From Fluviicoccus sp. (GTDB lineage: Bacteria; Pseudomonadota; Gammaproteobacteria; Pseudomonadales; Moraxellaceae), in contig NZ_JAUSMX010000015.1 of assembly GCF_030646115.1 (NCBI RefSeq), positions 124,001 through 188,000 on the forward strand: a DNA stretch of 64,000 nucleotides, given 5' to 3'. This document shows, piece by piece, positions 8,166 to 15,421 of the stretch. Below the pieces are notes generated by a model. The model was not told the DNA's origin. It was given only the letters and a program-made list of their open reading frames with translations, and made no database searches. The first letter of the stretch is position 1; every line of letters begins with the position of its first letter. The position numbers and the translations under genes were made by a program.

Positions 8166-10169
8166 ATGACCGGCTTTCATCCCCCCGAATTCGACAACCA
8201 GTTGCAGCACCTGCAGAAAACCATTGACCGGGAACGCCTGGCGCGCATTGAGGCCGAAGCCTCCGCCAACCGCTCGCACCGGGAATTGACCGTCTGCAAG
8301 CGAGAACTGCTGTTCATGGAATCCGTGGCCGCCGCCGCCAACCAGGCTGAATCGCTGCGCGAAGCCATCCAGTTCGCACTGGAACAGGTCTGCACCTATC
8401 TGGACTGGCCGCTGGGGCATGCTTGGCTGCGGTCCGGCCCCGCTTCGTCCCCCCACCTGTCCTCCAGCACCCTCTGGCATAGCGCCGGCTTCGCCGCACC
8501 CACCGCTTTTTGCCAGGCCACCGAATCGCAACGGTACGCCCCCGGCCAAGGGCTGCCCGGCAAGGTCTACACCAGCCGTCATCCGTTGTGGATTGCCCGC
8601 ATCCATGACAACGAACCCTTGCTGGCGCAGCGTCAGGCTGCCGATTCCGGCCTGCGCTCGGGTTTTGCCTTGCCGGTGCCGGCGGGCGAAGAAGTTGCCG
8701 CCGTCCTGGAATTCTTCAATACCGAACCCGGCGAGCCCGAGGCCGGGCTGATCTCCCTGCTGTCCTTCGTGGGCATGCAACTGGGACGGGTGGCGGAGCG
8801 GCAGATGGCTCGTGATCGCGCCATCCACGATGCTTTCCACGACAGCCTGACGCTGCTGCCCAACCGCGCCCTGTTCCTGGACCGCCTGAACCGGGCGCTG
8901 CTGCGCTCCCTGCGTGACGGCGACGACAATCTTGCCGTGCTGTTTATCGACGCCGACCGCTTCAAGATCGTCAATGACAGCCTGGGGCACCTGGCCGGGG
9001 ACAGCCTGATCCGCCAATTGGCGCAACGCCTGCAACAGGCGCTGCTCTCCGCCGGTGAAAATGCGCCGCAAGACACGGCCTGGGGGGAACAGACCCTCGC
9101 CCGACTGGGCAGCGACGAATTCGCCATCCTGCTGGAAAACATCGGCGGCGCCACCGAGGCGGTGCGGGTGGCCGAGCATATTCTCGGCCTGCTGCAAAAC
9201 ACCTTCGCCATCGGCAGCCAGGATGTCTATTGCTCCGCCAGCATCGGCATCGCCCTGGCCGCCGAACATCAGGCCGCCGACGAACTGCTGCGCGACGCCG
9301 ACCTGGCCATGCACCGCGCCAAGCGTCTGGGCGGCGCGCGCTGGGACCTGTTCGACCAGGCCATGCACGCCAGCGCCTTCCAGCGCATGAGCGTGGAAAG
9401 CGACATGCGCAAATCGCTGCTGGAAAACCGCTTCGTGGTGCATTACCAGCCGGTGGTCGACCTGCGCAGCGGCCGCATCAGCGGGTTTGAGGCGCTGGTG
9501 CGCTGGAACCGCTATGACAAGGGGCTGGTTTTCCCCAACGACTTCATTCCCATTGCCGAGGACACCGGGCTGATCATCCCGTTGGACCTGTGGGTGATGC
9601 GCGAGGCCTGCCGCACCCTGACCGCCTGGCACCGCGACTTCCCGCATGAGCAGCCGCTGACCATCAGCATCAACCTCTCCACCCGGCTGTTCTCACTGGC
9701 TAATCTGGCGGAACAGGTGGGTGAGATTCTGGCCAGCACCGGCGTCAACCCCGCCTGCGTGCGCCTGGAAATCACCGAGACCATGGCCATGTCCGACGCC
9801 AACCGCGCCCTGCAGTTGCTGACGGAATTACGGGCGCTGGGCGTCCAATTGAGCATTGATGACTTCGGCACCGGCTATTCGTCTCTGAACTACCTGCACC
9901 GCATTCCCGCCAATGTGCTGAAGATTGACCGCTCGTTTGTATCGCAGATGCATGAAAGCGAGGAGTGCATGCAGATCATCCGCACCATCATGATGCTGGC
10001 GCGGAATCTGGGCATGAAGGTGGTGGCCGAAGGGCCGGAAACCGCCGACCATGTGGAACGGCTGATCGGACTGGACTGCGATTTCGGGCAGGGGTATTTC
10101 TTCTCGCGGCCGGTTGCCGAACCGGCGGCCCGGCACTTGCTGGAAACCGCGCCGTTCGCGCGAACCTGA
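8166..10169 (+). CDS. GAF-GGDEF-EAL cyclic di-GMP protein
   Basis: This 667-residue hybrid cyclic-di-GMP protein carries both synthesis and breakdown domains. An N-terminal helix (about 10-60, coiled-coil-like) leads to a GAF sensor (about 60-210; GQGLPGKVY and GLRSGFALPVP are typical). A GGDEF domain follows (about 215-395) with DxLTxLPNRALF and a GSDEF signature (315-319), so the second glycine is replaced by serine. The EAL domain (about 410-660) has EAL at 442-444, DDFGTGYSSL and the KIDRSFV segment, so phosphodiesterase residues look intact. It may be mainly a phosphodiesterase with a modified GGDEF domain. There are no membrane segments, so it is a cytosolic sensor. Confidence 0.9.
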   Translation: MTGFHPPEFDNQLQHLQKTIDRERLARIEAEASANRSHRELTVCKRELLFMESVAAAANQAESLREAIQFALEQVCTYLDWPLGHAWLRSGPASSPHLSSSTLWHSAGFAAPTAFCQATESQRYAPGQGLPGKVYTSRHPLWIARIHDNEPLLAQRQAADSGLRSGFALPVPAGEEVAAVLEFFNTEPGEPEAGLISLLSFVGMQLGRVAERQMARDRAIHDAFHDSLTLLPNRALFLDRLNRALLRSLRDGDDNLAVLFIDADRFKIVNDSLGHLAGDSLIRQLAQRLQQALLSAGENAPQDTAWGEQTLARLGSDEFAILLENIGGATEAVRVAEHILGLLQNTFAIGSQDVYCSASIGIALAAEHQAADELLRDADLAMHRAKRLGGARWDLFDQAMHASAFQRMSVESDMRKSLLENRFVVHYQPVVDLRSGRISGFEALVRWNRYDKGLVFPNDFIPIAEDTGLIIPLDLWVMREACRTLTAWHRDFPHEQPLTISINLSTRLFSLANLAEQVGEILASTGVNPACVRLEITETMAMSDANRALQLLTELRALGVQLSIDDFGTGYSSLNYLHRIPANVLKIDRSFVSQMHESEECMQIIRTIMMLARNLGMKVVAEGPETADHVERLIGLDCDFGQGYFFSRPVAEPAARHLLETAPFART

Positions 10170-10172
10170 ACC

Positions 10173-11126
10173 TCAGCCCGCCCGCACCCGCCACAACACT
10201 GTCGACCCCCAGGATATTCCCACCCCAAAACCCGACAGCACCAGGCAGCGGTCATCGCGCAGGCTGTCGTGCGTCAGCAGCAGCGGAATCGAGGAGGACA
10301 CGGTGTTGCCGTATTCTCCTGCCCAAAACGGCACCTTCTCATCGGGCACCCCCAATTTCTTGCCAATCTGGTGCACCACATGACGACTGCCCTGATGCAG
10401 CAGGAAACGGTCCACTTCCGCCAGCGCCACGCCGTTGACGGCCAAGGCATTGAGGATGCTTTCCGGCACCTTGCGTGACGAAAAGTTGAGCACGGCGCGG
10501 CCGTTCATGTGGAAATGCTGACTGTGCGGCCGCACCATCAGGTCATCAGCAAAACTGCCGTCGCTGCCCAGGTCAAAACGCCCGATGCGCCAGACCGGTT
10601 GGTCGGTGATCAGGGTTGCCGCCGCGGCATCGCCGAACAGCAGGCTGGTATTTCGGTCATGCGGATCAATGATCTTGGAATAAGGGTCGGCGGTGACCAG
10701 CAGGCCGCAGCGCAGCCCTTGCGCCTGCATCAGGGCGGTAATGATGGACAGCCCGTAGACATAGCCGGAACAGCCCAGCGAGATATCGAACACGGCGCAG
10801 CGGGTGGACAAGCCCAAGGCCCCGTGCACGCGGGCCGAGGTATGCGGCAGTCCGTAGCCGTCCGGGTTCTGGGTGACCACCACCAGGCAGTCCACGTCTT
10901 CAAGCCTAACCGCGCCCTGATCCACCAGCTTGCGGATGGCCTTGACCGCCATGCCGGAGGTTTCTTCATCCGCCGGTTTGCGGGTGACCTTGAGCACGCC
11001 GATCTTGTCGCGCAGCAGGTCTTCACTGGCGTCGAGCGCCGGCGCCCGTTCCAGATTGTCGAGAAAACTTTCCGGGATATAGCCGGCAACAGCGGCAATA
11101 CCCAGGGATGATGCAGTCAGGTTCAT
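10173..11126 (-). CDS. 3-oxoacyl-ACP synthase III (KAS III) homologue
   Basis: The thiolase-fold condensing enzyme has 317 residues from the ATG at 11126, preceded by an AGGA site. The catalytic triad is visible as Cys119 (SLGCSGYVYGL), His244 (LLHQGSRH) and Asn274 (EYGNTVSSSIP). The C-terminal GFGVGISWG motif is also typical. Family knowledge: KAS III joins an acyl-CoA to malonyl-ACP. The gene is alone, with no fab or other biosynthetic partner, so it is probably a secondary KAS III-like enzyme rather than the housekeeping FabH. A degenerate copy of part of this gene lies at 12708-12825. Confidence 0.88.
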   Translation of the reverse strand: MNLTASSLGIAAVAGYIPESFLDNLERAPALDASEDLLRDKIGVLKVTRKPADEETSGMAVKAIRKLVDQGAVRLEDVDCLVVVTQNPDGYGLPHTSARVHGALGLSTRCAVFDISLGCSGYVYGLSIITALMQAQGLRCGLLVTADPYSKIIDPHDRNTSLLFGDAAAATLITDQPVWRIGRFDLGSDGSFADDLMVRPHSQHFHMNGRAVLNFSSRKVPESILNALAVNGVALAEVDRFLLHQGSRHVVHQIGKKLGVPDEKVPFWAGEYGNTVSSSIPLLLTHDSLRDDRCLVLSGFGVGISWGSTVLWRVRAG

Positions 11127-11342
11127 GGGAGGGTTTCCTGAACGGGCTGATGGCATGGCCTGCCGGGATCTCCGGCGCAGGCCGCTCATCGGCGGTGCGG
11201 GCAGGACGACCCGGTGGGGCGTCCTGCGGAAGTGTCGGACATTACACCAAAAGCTGCTTGGATGGGATTGGCTTTGCCATTGTATTCCCGGCCTGACGCT
11301 GTCAGGCTGGCCCCTCTATTCCACCGCAGCTACGAGACGCTC

Positions 11343-11669
11343 ATGACGACGATACGCATTCCGGCCCTGGGCCTGTTGGCCGCCCTGTTCCTCAGTGCTT
11401 CCGTTCAGGCCGCCGTCGACGGACCGGCACTGTACAAGGAACACTGCGCCAAGTGCCATGCTGAAACCGGCCAAGCGGACAACTGGCGCGGGTACCTGTA
11501 CTTCGCCCGCAACTTCAGCAGCCCGGACTGGCAGAAGAAGATGACTGACTCCAACATTCTGGAGGAAATCAATGACGGGCCGAGGATCATGCCGTCATAT
11601 CAGGATTCGCTGAACAGTGAACAGAAGGCGGCGATCATCAAGGTGATTCGGGGGTTTGGGGAGAAGTAA
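11343..11669 (+). CDS. Small periplasmic monohaem cytochrome c
   Basis: The 108-residue protein has a signal peptide (cleavage likely after VQA, residue 23) and one CAKCH haem site (Cys35, Cys38, His39). Met83 in RIMPSY is the likely sixth haem ligand. The ATG at 11343 is chosen because it starts directly at the basic-hydrophobic signal; upstream codons in frame encode no plausible leader. Its size fits a class I electron carrier. It stands alone, convergent with the Crp/Fnr gene, so its partner oxidase or reductase is not evident. Confidence 0.88.
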   Translation: MTTIRIPALGLLAALFLSASVQAAVDGPALYKEHCAKCHAETGQADNWRGYLYFARNFSSPDWQKKMTDSNILEEINDGPRIMPSYQDSLNSEQKAAIIKVIRGFGEK

Positions 11670-11813
11670 GAAGATACACGTTACGCGAAAGTCACCGACA
11701 CAGACAGGCCCTGCTGTTGCGCGATGCGGGAGCAGCCAGCCGCGACTGAACGATGACGGCAGGAGATCGTTTCCCACGCCCTGTTTGCAACGCCCTCTCA
11801 CGATTCGCCATCT

Positions 11814-12581
11814 TCAAAGCGTCGCCGTGGGAATAGTGTCGGCATCCTTGATCACTTGTCGCTGCGGCATGTAATGAAGCAGCAAATCAGTTTCCTTCTT
11901 GACCACGGCGTAACACTCGCAACTCAGCGATTCAAGTTTCGGCCGGTCGAGCACATTGATCAAGCCGCGCGAATAGGAAATTGCACCCAGTTGCTGCAAC
12001 TTGAATGCTGCCTGGGTCACGCCTTCGCGGCGAACGCCAAGCATGTTGCTGATGAATTCCTGCGTCATGGTCAAGTGGTTGTGAGACAGGCGGTCCAGGG
12101 ACAGCAGCAGCCAGCGGCAAAGCTGCTGGTCAATGGAATGGTGCCGGTTGCAGACGGCGGTTTGGGAGACTTGCGTGATCAGGGATTGCGTGTAGCGCAA
12201 CATCAGCAGCAACAGCTCTCCGTGGCGATTGAATTCTTCTTTGACCCGCAGCCGGGGAAGACGATAGGCGTAACCGGCGCTCTGCACCAGTGACCGGCTG
12301 GGCGTGCTCTCTCCACCCAAGAACAAGGTGATGCCCAGCAGCCCTTCGTTACCGACCACGGAGATTGCTGTCGAGGCGCCGTTCTCCATCACATATTGCA
12401 GCGAGACTATGGAGTCGGTGGGAAAGTAAACGTGCCGCATGGGGCGCTTCGACTCATACAAGAGCGCGCGTAATGGCAAGGGCACCAGTTCAAGATGCGG
12501 GAACAAACGGCTCTGGACATCTGGCGACAAGGCGGCCAGAAGATGATTTTGCTGTGGCTGGGGCTCAGGATTGGCGGACAT
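11814..12581 (-). CDS. Crp/Fnr-family transcriptional regulator
   Basis: The 255-residue protein has an N-terminal cyclic-nucleotide-binding-type beta-roll (about 15-140; for example VYFPTDSIVSLQYVMENG). A C-terminal winged helix follows, with TQEFISNMLGVRREGVTQAAFKLQQLG as the DNA-recognition helix. There is no N-terminal Cys cluster, so it is not an oxygen-sensing Fnr. It resembles the subgroup with YFP..S.VS....M..G and few cNMP contacts. Upstream (12582-12707) lies an AT-richer promoter region. Target genes are unknown; the nearby cytochrome c is convergent, not co-transcribed. Confidence 0.85.
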   Translation of the reverse strand: MSANPEPQPQQNHLLAALSPDVQSRLFPHLELVPLPLRALLYESKRPMRHVYFPTDSIVSLQYVMENGASTAISVVGNEGLLGITLFLGGESTPSRSLVQSAGYAYRLPRLRVKEEFNRHGELLLLMLRYTQSLITQVSQTAVCNRHHSIDQQLCRWLLLSLDRLSHNHLTMTQEFISNMLGVRREGVTQAAFKLQQLGAISYSRGLINVLDRPKLESLSCECYAVVKKETDLLLHYMPQRQVIKDADTIPTATL

Positions 12582-12707
12582 TTCGGCGCTATTATTATTG
12601 GACCATGGGAGACTACTCTATTTTCCCAAAAATATCTGCCGACATACTTTAAGTGTTCTAATTGTTTGGCATCGCTGCCGTAATGTCCCAGCACCTCGGC
12701 CAGATAA

Positions 12708-12825
12708 CGCACCCGCCACAAACCGCACGATCGCCGCAATGCCATTGCCGATGCCGGGGGCTTCACGCGCCGGCTTGCGGTTGACCTTGAGCACACCGAT
12801 CTTGACGCGCAACAGACCCTCGCTG
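12708..12825 (-). pseudogene. Decayed fragment of KAS III gene
   Basis: Read on the minus strand the fragment gives LLRVKIGVLKVNRKPAREAP, which parallels residues 37-56 of the intact KAS III at 10173-11126 (LLRDKIGVLKVTRKPADEET), and the nucleotides align codon by codon for roughly 110 bp. There is no start, catalytic Cys or downstream domain. Just beyond, at 12696-12716, lies a 21-bp exact match to icmF (17397-17417). The stretch therefore looks like debris of duplicated or recombined sequence between the Crp/Fnr gene and the tandem paralogues. Confidence 0.6.
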
Positions 12826-12850
12826 GCGATTGCTGAAAAAGCATGCTCGC

Positions 12851-14008
12851 TCAGGCTGGCGCCCCGACTTCCTGCCGCAACAGGGTCATCATGCCATCGA
12901 AGCCCAGAGAAGCATGCAACTGCAGCAGTGGCCACGCTTCCGCCAGGGTCCGGGCGGCCTCTTCCTTCCGCCCCGACCTGACCAGCGCCAGGCTGTACGC
13001 TCCGGTCATCTCCGCCAGCAGCACCCGGGCCCGCGCCGACTGAGAAACCTTAGCACGCACTGTTGCCATGGCTTTGTCCAACTCTACCAGCGCCCTGGCG
13101 TTGTCACCGCTTCTCAACGCAATCACCCCCTCGATCCATTGGCTGCAGGTAAGCATGCCTTCGCTCAGCAACCGCACATCAACAGTGTCCAGCACCGCAC
13201 GCGCTTCGGCTACACGACCATAACGGGCCTCCGCCAGGGCCAGATCAATCCGTCGCGTGGGATCTTCAGGCACCGCGTCCAGACTCTGCCGGGCGGCTTC
13301 GAGATAGCGATCAAAGCGCCCACCCGCGAGGTAAATCTGCAGCACCCTGGCCTCAAAGGCTCCAGCTTTGTCGGCCAACCGCTCCCGCCAGGGGGAAAGG
13401 CCGGCAATGATCCGGTCCACATCCCCGCCCTGTCGCGCCCGGATGGCGGCCTCCTGGAAATCCAGGTCGGCATCCGGCTCCTCGCACATATCCTTGTTGG
13501 CTCGCAGCCGGGCAATCAGCGACAACGCCTTGTCCCATTCCGCCAGCACCCGCGCCGTCTCAAGTTCATGCTTGAGGTCCCACCAACGATGCAGCTGCCA
13601 TATCCTCAGTGCAGGCACCCCATAGAGGATCAGAACCCCAGCCACTCCCAGCCATACGCCCTGCCACAGGCAATACAGCAAGACCGCGCCGAAGACGACA
13701 TGAACCCCCCGGTTTTGAGCCATGGCGTCCCAAACCTGGGCCCGCATCGACTGCCGCAATTCAGAACGGAAGTCGTCCGCGCGTCGGTACCGCATCAGGG
13801 TTTTCGCATGTTCCCGGCGCTCTTCCTCGGGCATTGCACGCCAATGGGCGTCTTGAAGGTCAGCGCTGGTCTGACTGTCAAGAATGCGGATGTCGCGATG
13901 TCCGGCATGCATCAGGGCAACGTGGGCCGCCTGGACGGTTGCCGCGTCCTGAAAACCGGTGGAGGTCTTGCCGCCGCTATCGGTGGCTTCATAGAGAAAG
14001 TAGGGCAT
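12851..14008 (-). CDS. GspF-N-like membrane protein, paralogue B
   Basis: The 385-residue protein of unknown function starts MPYFLYEATDSGGK. This and the following helix pattern (DAATVQAAHVALMHAGHRDIRILDS) resemble the N-terminal domain of type II secretion/type IV pilus protein GspF/PilC. A hydrophobic hairpin at about 105-140 (VVFGAVLLYCLWQGVWLGVAGVLILYGV) gives two membrane segments. The remainder (about 150-385) is helical with TPR/Sel1-like repeats (A..A...G). It is a tandem paralogue of the next gene (14137-15303) in the same orientation, with matching leader sequence. The start at 14008 is supported by an AGGAAAG site and by alignment with the paralogue. GspF proper has a different membrane domain, so this is not a secretion platform protein. 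Confidence 0.75.
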   Translation of the reverse strand: MPYFLYEATDSGGKTSTGFQDAATVQAAHVALMHAGHRDIRILDSQTSADLQDAHWRAMPEEERREHAKTLMRYRRADDFRSELRQSMRAQVWDAMAQNRGVHVVFGAVLLYCLWQGVWLGVAGVLILYGVPALRIWQLHRWWDLKHELETARVLAEWDKALSLIARLRANKDMCEEPDADLDFQEAAIRARQGGDVDRIIAGLSPWRERLADKAGAFEARVLQIYLAGGRFDRYLEAARQSLDAVPEDPTRRIDLALAEARYGRVAEARAVLDTVDVRLLSEGMLTCSQWIEGVIALRSGDNARALVELDKAMATVRAKVSQSARARVLLAEMTGAYSLALVRSGRKEEAARTLAEAWPLLQLHASLGFDGMMTLLRQEVGAPA

Positions 14009-14031
14009 GGGGGCTTTCCTTGTTGGCCTGT

Positions 14032-14053
14032 CCGGGCGGTCGGCACCGCCCGG
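14032..14053. other. Perfect 9-bp hairpin in the leader of paralogue B
   Basis: CCGGGCGGT-CGGC-ACCGCCCGG lies 24 bp upstream of the paralogue B start and about 85 bp after the end of paralogue A. There is no T tract. A related hairpin occupies the same position before paralogue A, so it was either duplicated with the gene or conserved for regulation. Confidence 0.65.
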
Positions 14054-14136
14054 GGAAAGCATAAACGCCTGCAGCGCAGTCCGGCAATCCCGCGGCAGGT
14101 CAGGGCCGGCGTGGTACCCCAGTGCTCCCCGGAGTC

Positions 14137-15303
14137 TCAAGAAACCGTATCGGGCACTTCAACTTCCATCTGCAATGACTGCATCATGCCCGCAAAGCCT
14201 TGATAACCATGAAGCCGCAGCAGGGGCCGTACTTCCGCCATCATCCGGACAGCCTCATCCTTCCGCCCCGACCGAGCCAGGGCCAGGCAATACGCACCTG
14301 TCACCAGCGCCAGCGGCACCGAGGGCGGTGGCTGAGTAGAAGCTTCACCGCGCATCGTGGACATGGCCTTCCACAGCTCCGACAGTGCCTTGGCGTTATC
14401 ACCGCTTCGCACGGCAATCAGCCCCTCAATCCACTGTCTGAAGGGCAACAGACCTTCGTTAATCAGCGACATTTCAAGAGTATTCAGCACCGAGCGCGCT
14501 TCGGCTGCACTCCCGAATCGAGCCTCTGCCAAGGCCAGGTCAATCCGACGGGAGGGGTCTTCCGGCAACGCATCCAGGCCCTGCCGGGCTGCCTTGAGAT
14601 AGCGGTCGAAGTGACCGCCCGCAATATAGATACCCAACGACCTGGACTCAAAGGCTCCAGGATCGTCGGCCAAGCGCTCCCGCCAGCCTGCAAGGCCGGC
14701 GATTATGCGCTCTATATCCCCGCCCTGTCGTGCCCGGATCGCAGCCTCCTCGAAGTCCAGCCCGACATCCGTCTGTTGCAGCATTAACTTGTTAGTTCGG
14801 AGCCGGGTAATCAGCGACAGTGCTTTTTGCCATTGTCCGGCGACCTGTGCCATTTGCATTTCCTGGTACAGGTCGAACCAGCGCAAAGCCCTGACCGTCT
14901 GCACCACAATCACGCCATAGAACAGTACAACTCCGGCCACGCCCAGCCAAATGCCCTGCCACAGACAGAACAGCAGCACCAAGGCCAACACGATGTGGGT
15001 CGAGCGTCCCTCAATGATGCTTTCACGAATGCCCATCAATAAGGATCGTCGCCACTCGGAACGGGGATCGCCCGCCTGCCTGAACCGCATCAGGTATTCC
15101 GCATATTCCCTCCGCTCTTGCTCGGACAGCCCGCGAAGATAGGCGTCATCAATGGCCGCGCCGGTTTGACTGTCCAGAATCCGGATATCTCTTAGACCGG
15201 CATGCATCAGGGCATCGTAAGCCGCCCTTGCGGTTGCCGCATCCTGAAAATCGGTGGTGGGCTTGCCGCCGTGGTCGGTGGCTTCATAGAGGAAAAAAGG
15301 CAT
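14137..15303 (-). CDS. GspF-N-like membrane protein, paralogue A
   Basis: The 388-residue paralogue of the neighbouring gene begins MPFFLYEATDHGGK with ILDSQTGAAIDDAYLRGLSEQERREYAEYLMRF after it, closely parallel to the copy at 12851-14008. It has the same two membrane segments (about 105-140) and the same helical repeat tail, where blocks such as EDPSRRIDLALAEARFG and GLAGWRERLAD recur in both copies. The C-terminal tails differ more than the N-terminal halves. The start at 15303 matches the paralogue and has GGA upstream. It lies downstream of icmF in the same direction. Function unknown; the domain organisation suggests a membrane-anchored protein-interaction scaffold (inference). Confidence 0.75.
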   Translation of the reverse strand: MPFFLYEATDHGGKPTTDFQDAATARAAYDALMHAGLRDIRILDSQTGAAIDDAYLRGLSEQERREYAEYLMRFRQAGDPRSEWRRSLLMGIRESIIEGRSTHIVLALVLLFCLWQGIWLGVAGVVLFYGVIVVQTVRALRWFDLYQEMQMAQVAGQWQKALSLITRLRTNKLMLQQTDVGLDFEEAAIRARQGGDIERIIAGLAGWRERLADDPGAFESRSLGIYIAGGHFDRYLKAARQGLDALPEDPSRRIDLALAEARFGSAAEARSVLNTLEMSLINEGLLPFRQWIEGLIAVRSGDNAKALSELWKAMSTMRGEASTQPPPSVPLALVTGAYCLALARSGRKDEAVRMMAEVRPLLRLHGYQGFAGMMQSLQMEVEVPDTVS

Positions 15304-15327
15304 GGGAGGGAAATCCTTTTGGCCGGT

Positions 15328-15348
15328 CCGGGCGATCAGTGCGCCCGG
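15328..15348. other. Hairpin in the leader of paralogue A
   Basis: CCGGGCG-atcagtg-CGCCCGG lies 24 bp upstream of the paralogue A start. The flanking leader (agcataa-gc-t-gc, followed by a tccggcaatc block) matches the paralogue B leader, showing that the duplication included about 100 bp upstream of the gene. Confidence 0.6.
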
Positions 15349-15421
15349 GGCAAGCATAAGCGCTTGCGACTCTATCCGGCAATCGGGCGGCAGGATGGCC
15401 CCGCCGCCGCGGCAAACCTGC

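Noticed and set aside
7975-8169. 64-codon frame overlapping the GGDEF/EAL start by 4 bp
   Set aside because: The overlap is suggestive, but composition and translation show no domain or clear ribosome site; kept only as a remark in the gap entry.
7947-9647. 566-codon minus-strand frame opposite the GGDEF/EAL gene
   Set aside because: Shadow of a well-supported gene.
11670-11813. Possible small gene between cytochrome c and Crp/Fnr genes
   Set aside because: Short frames here have no ribosome site or domain and overlap on both strands.
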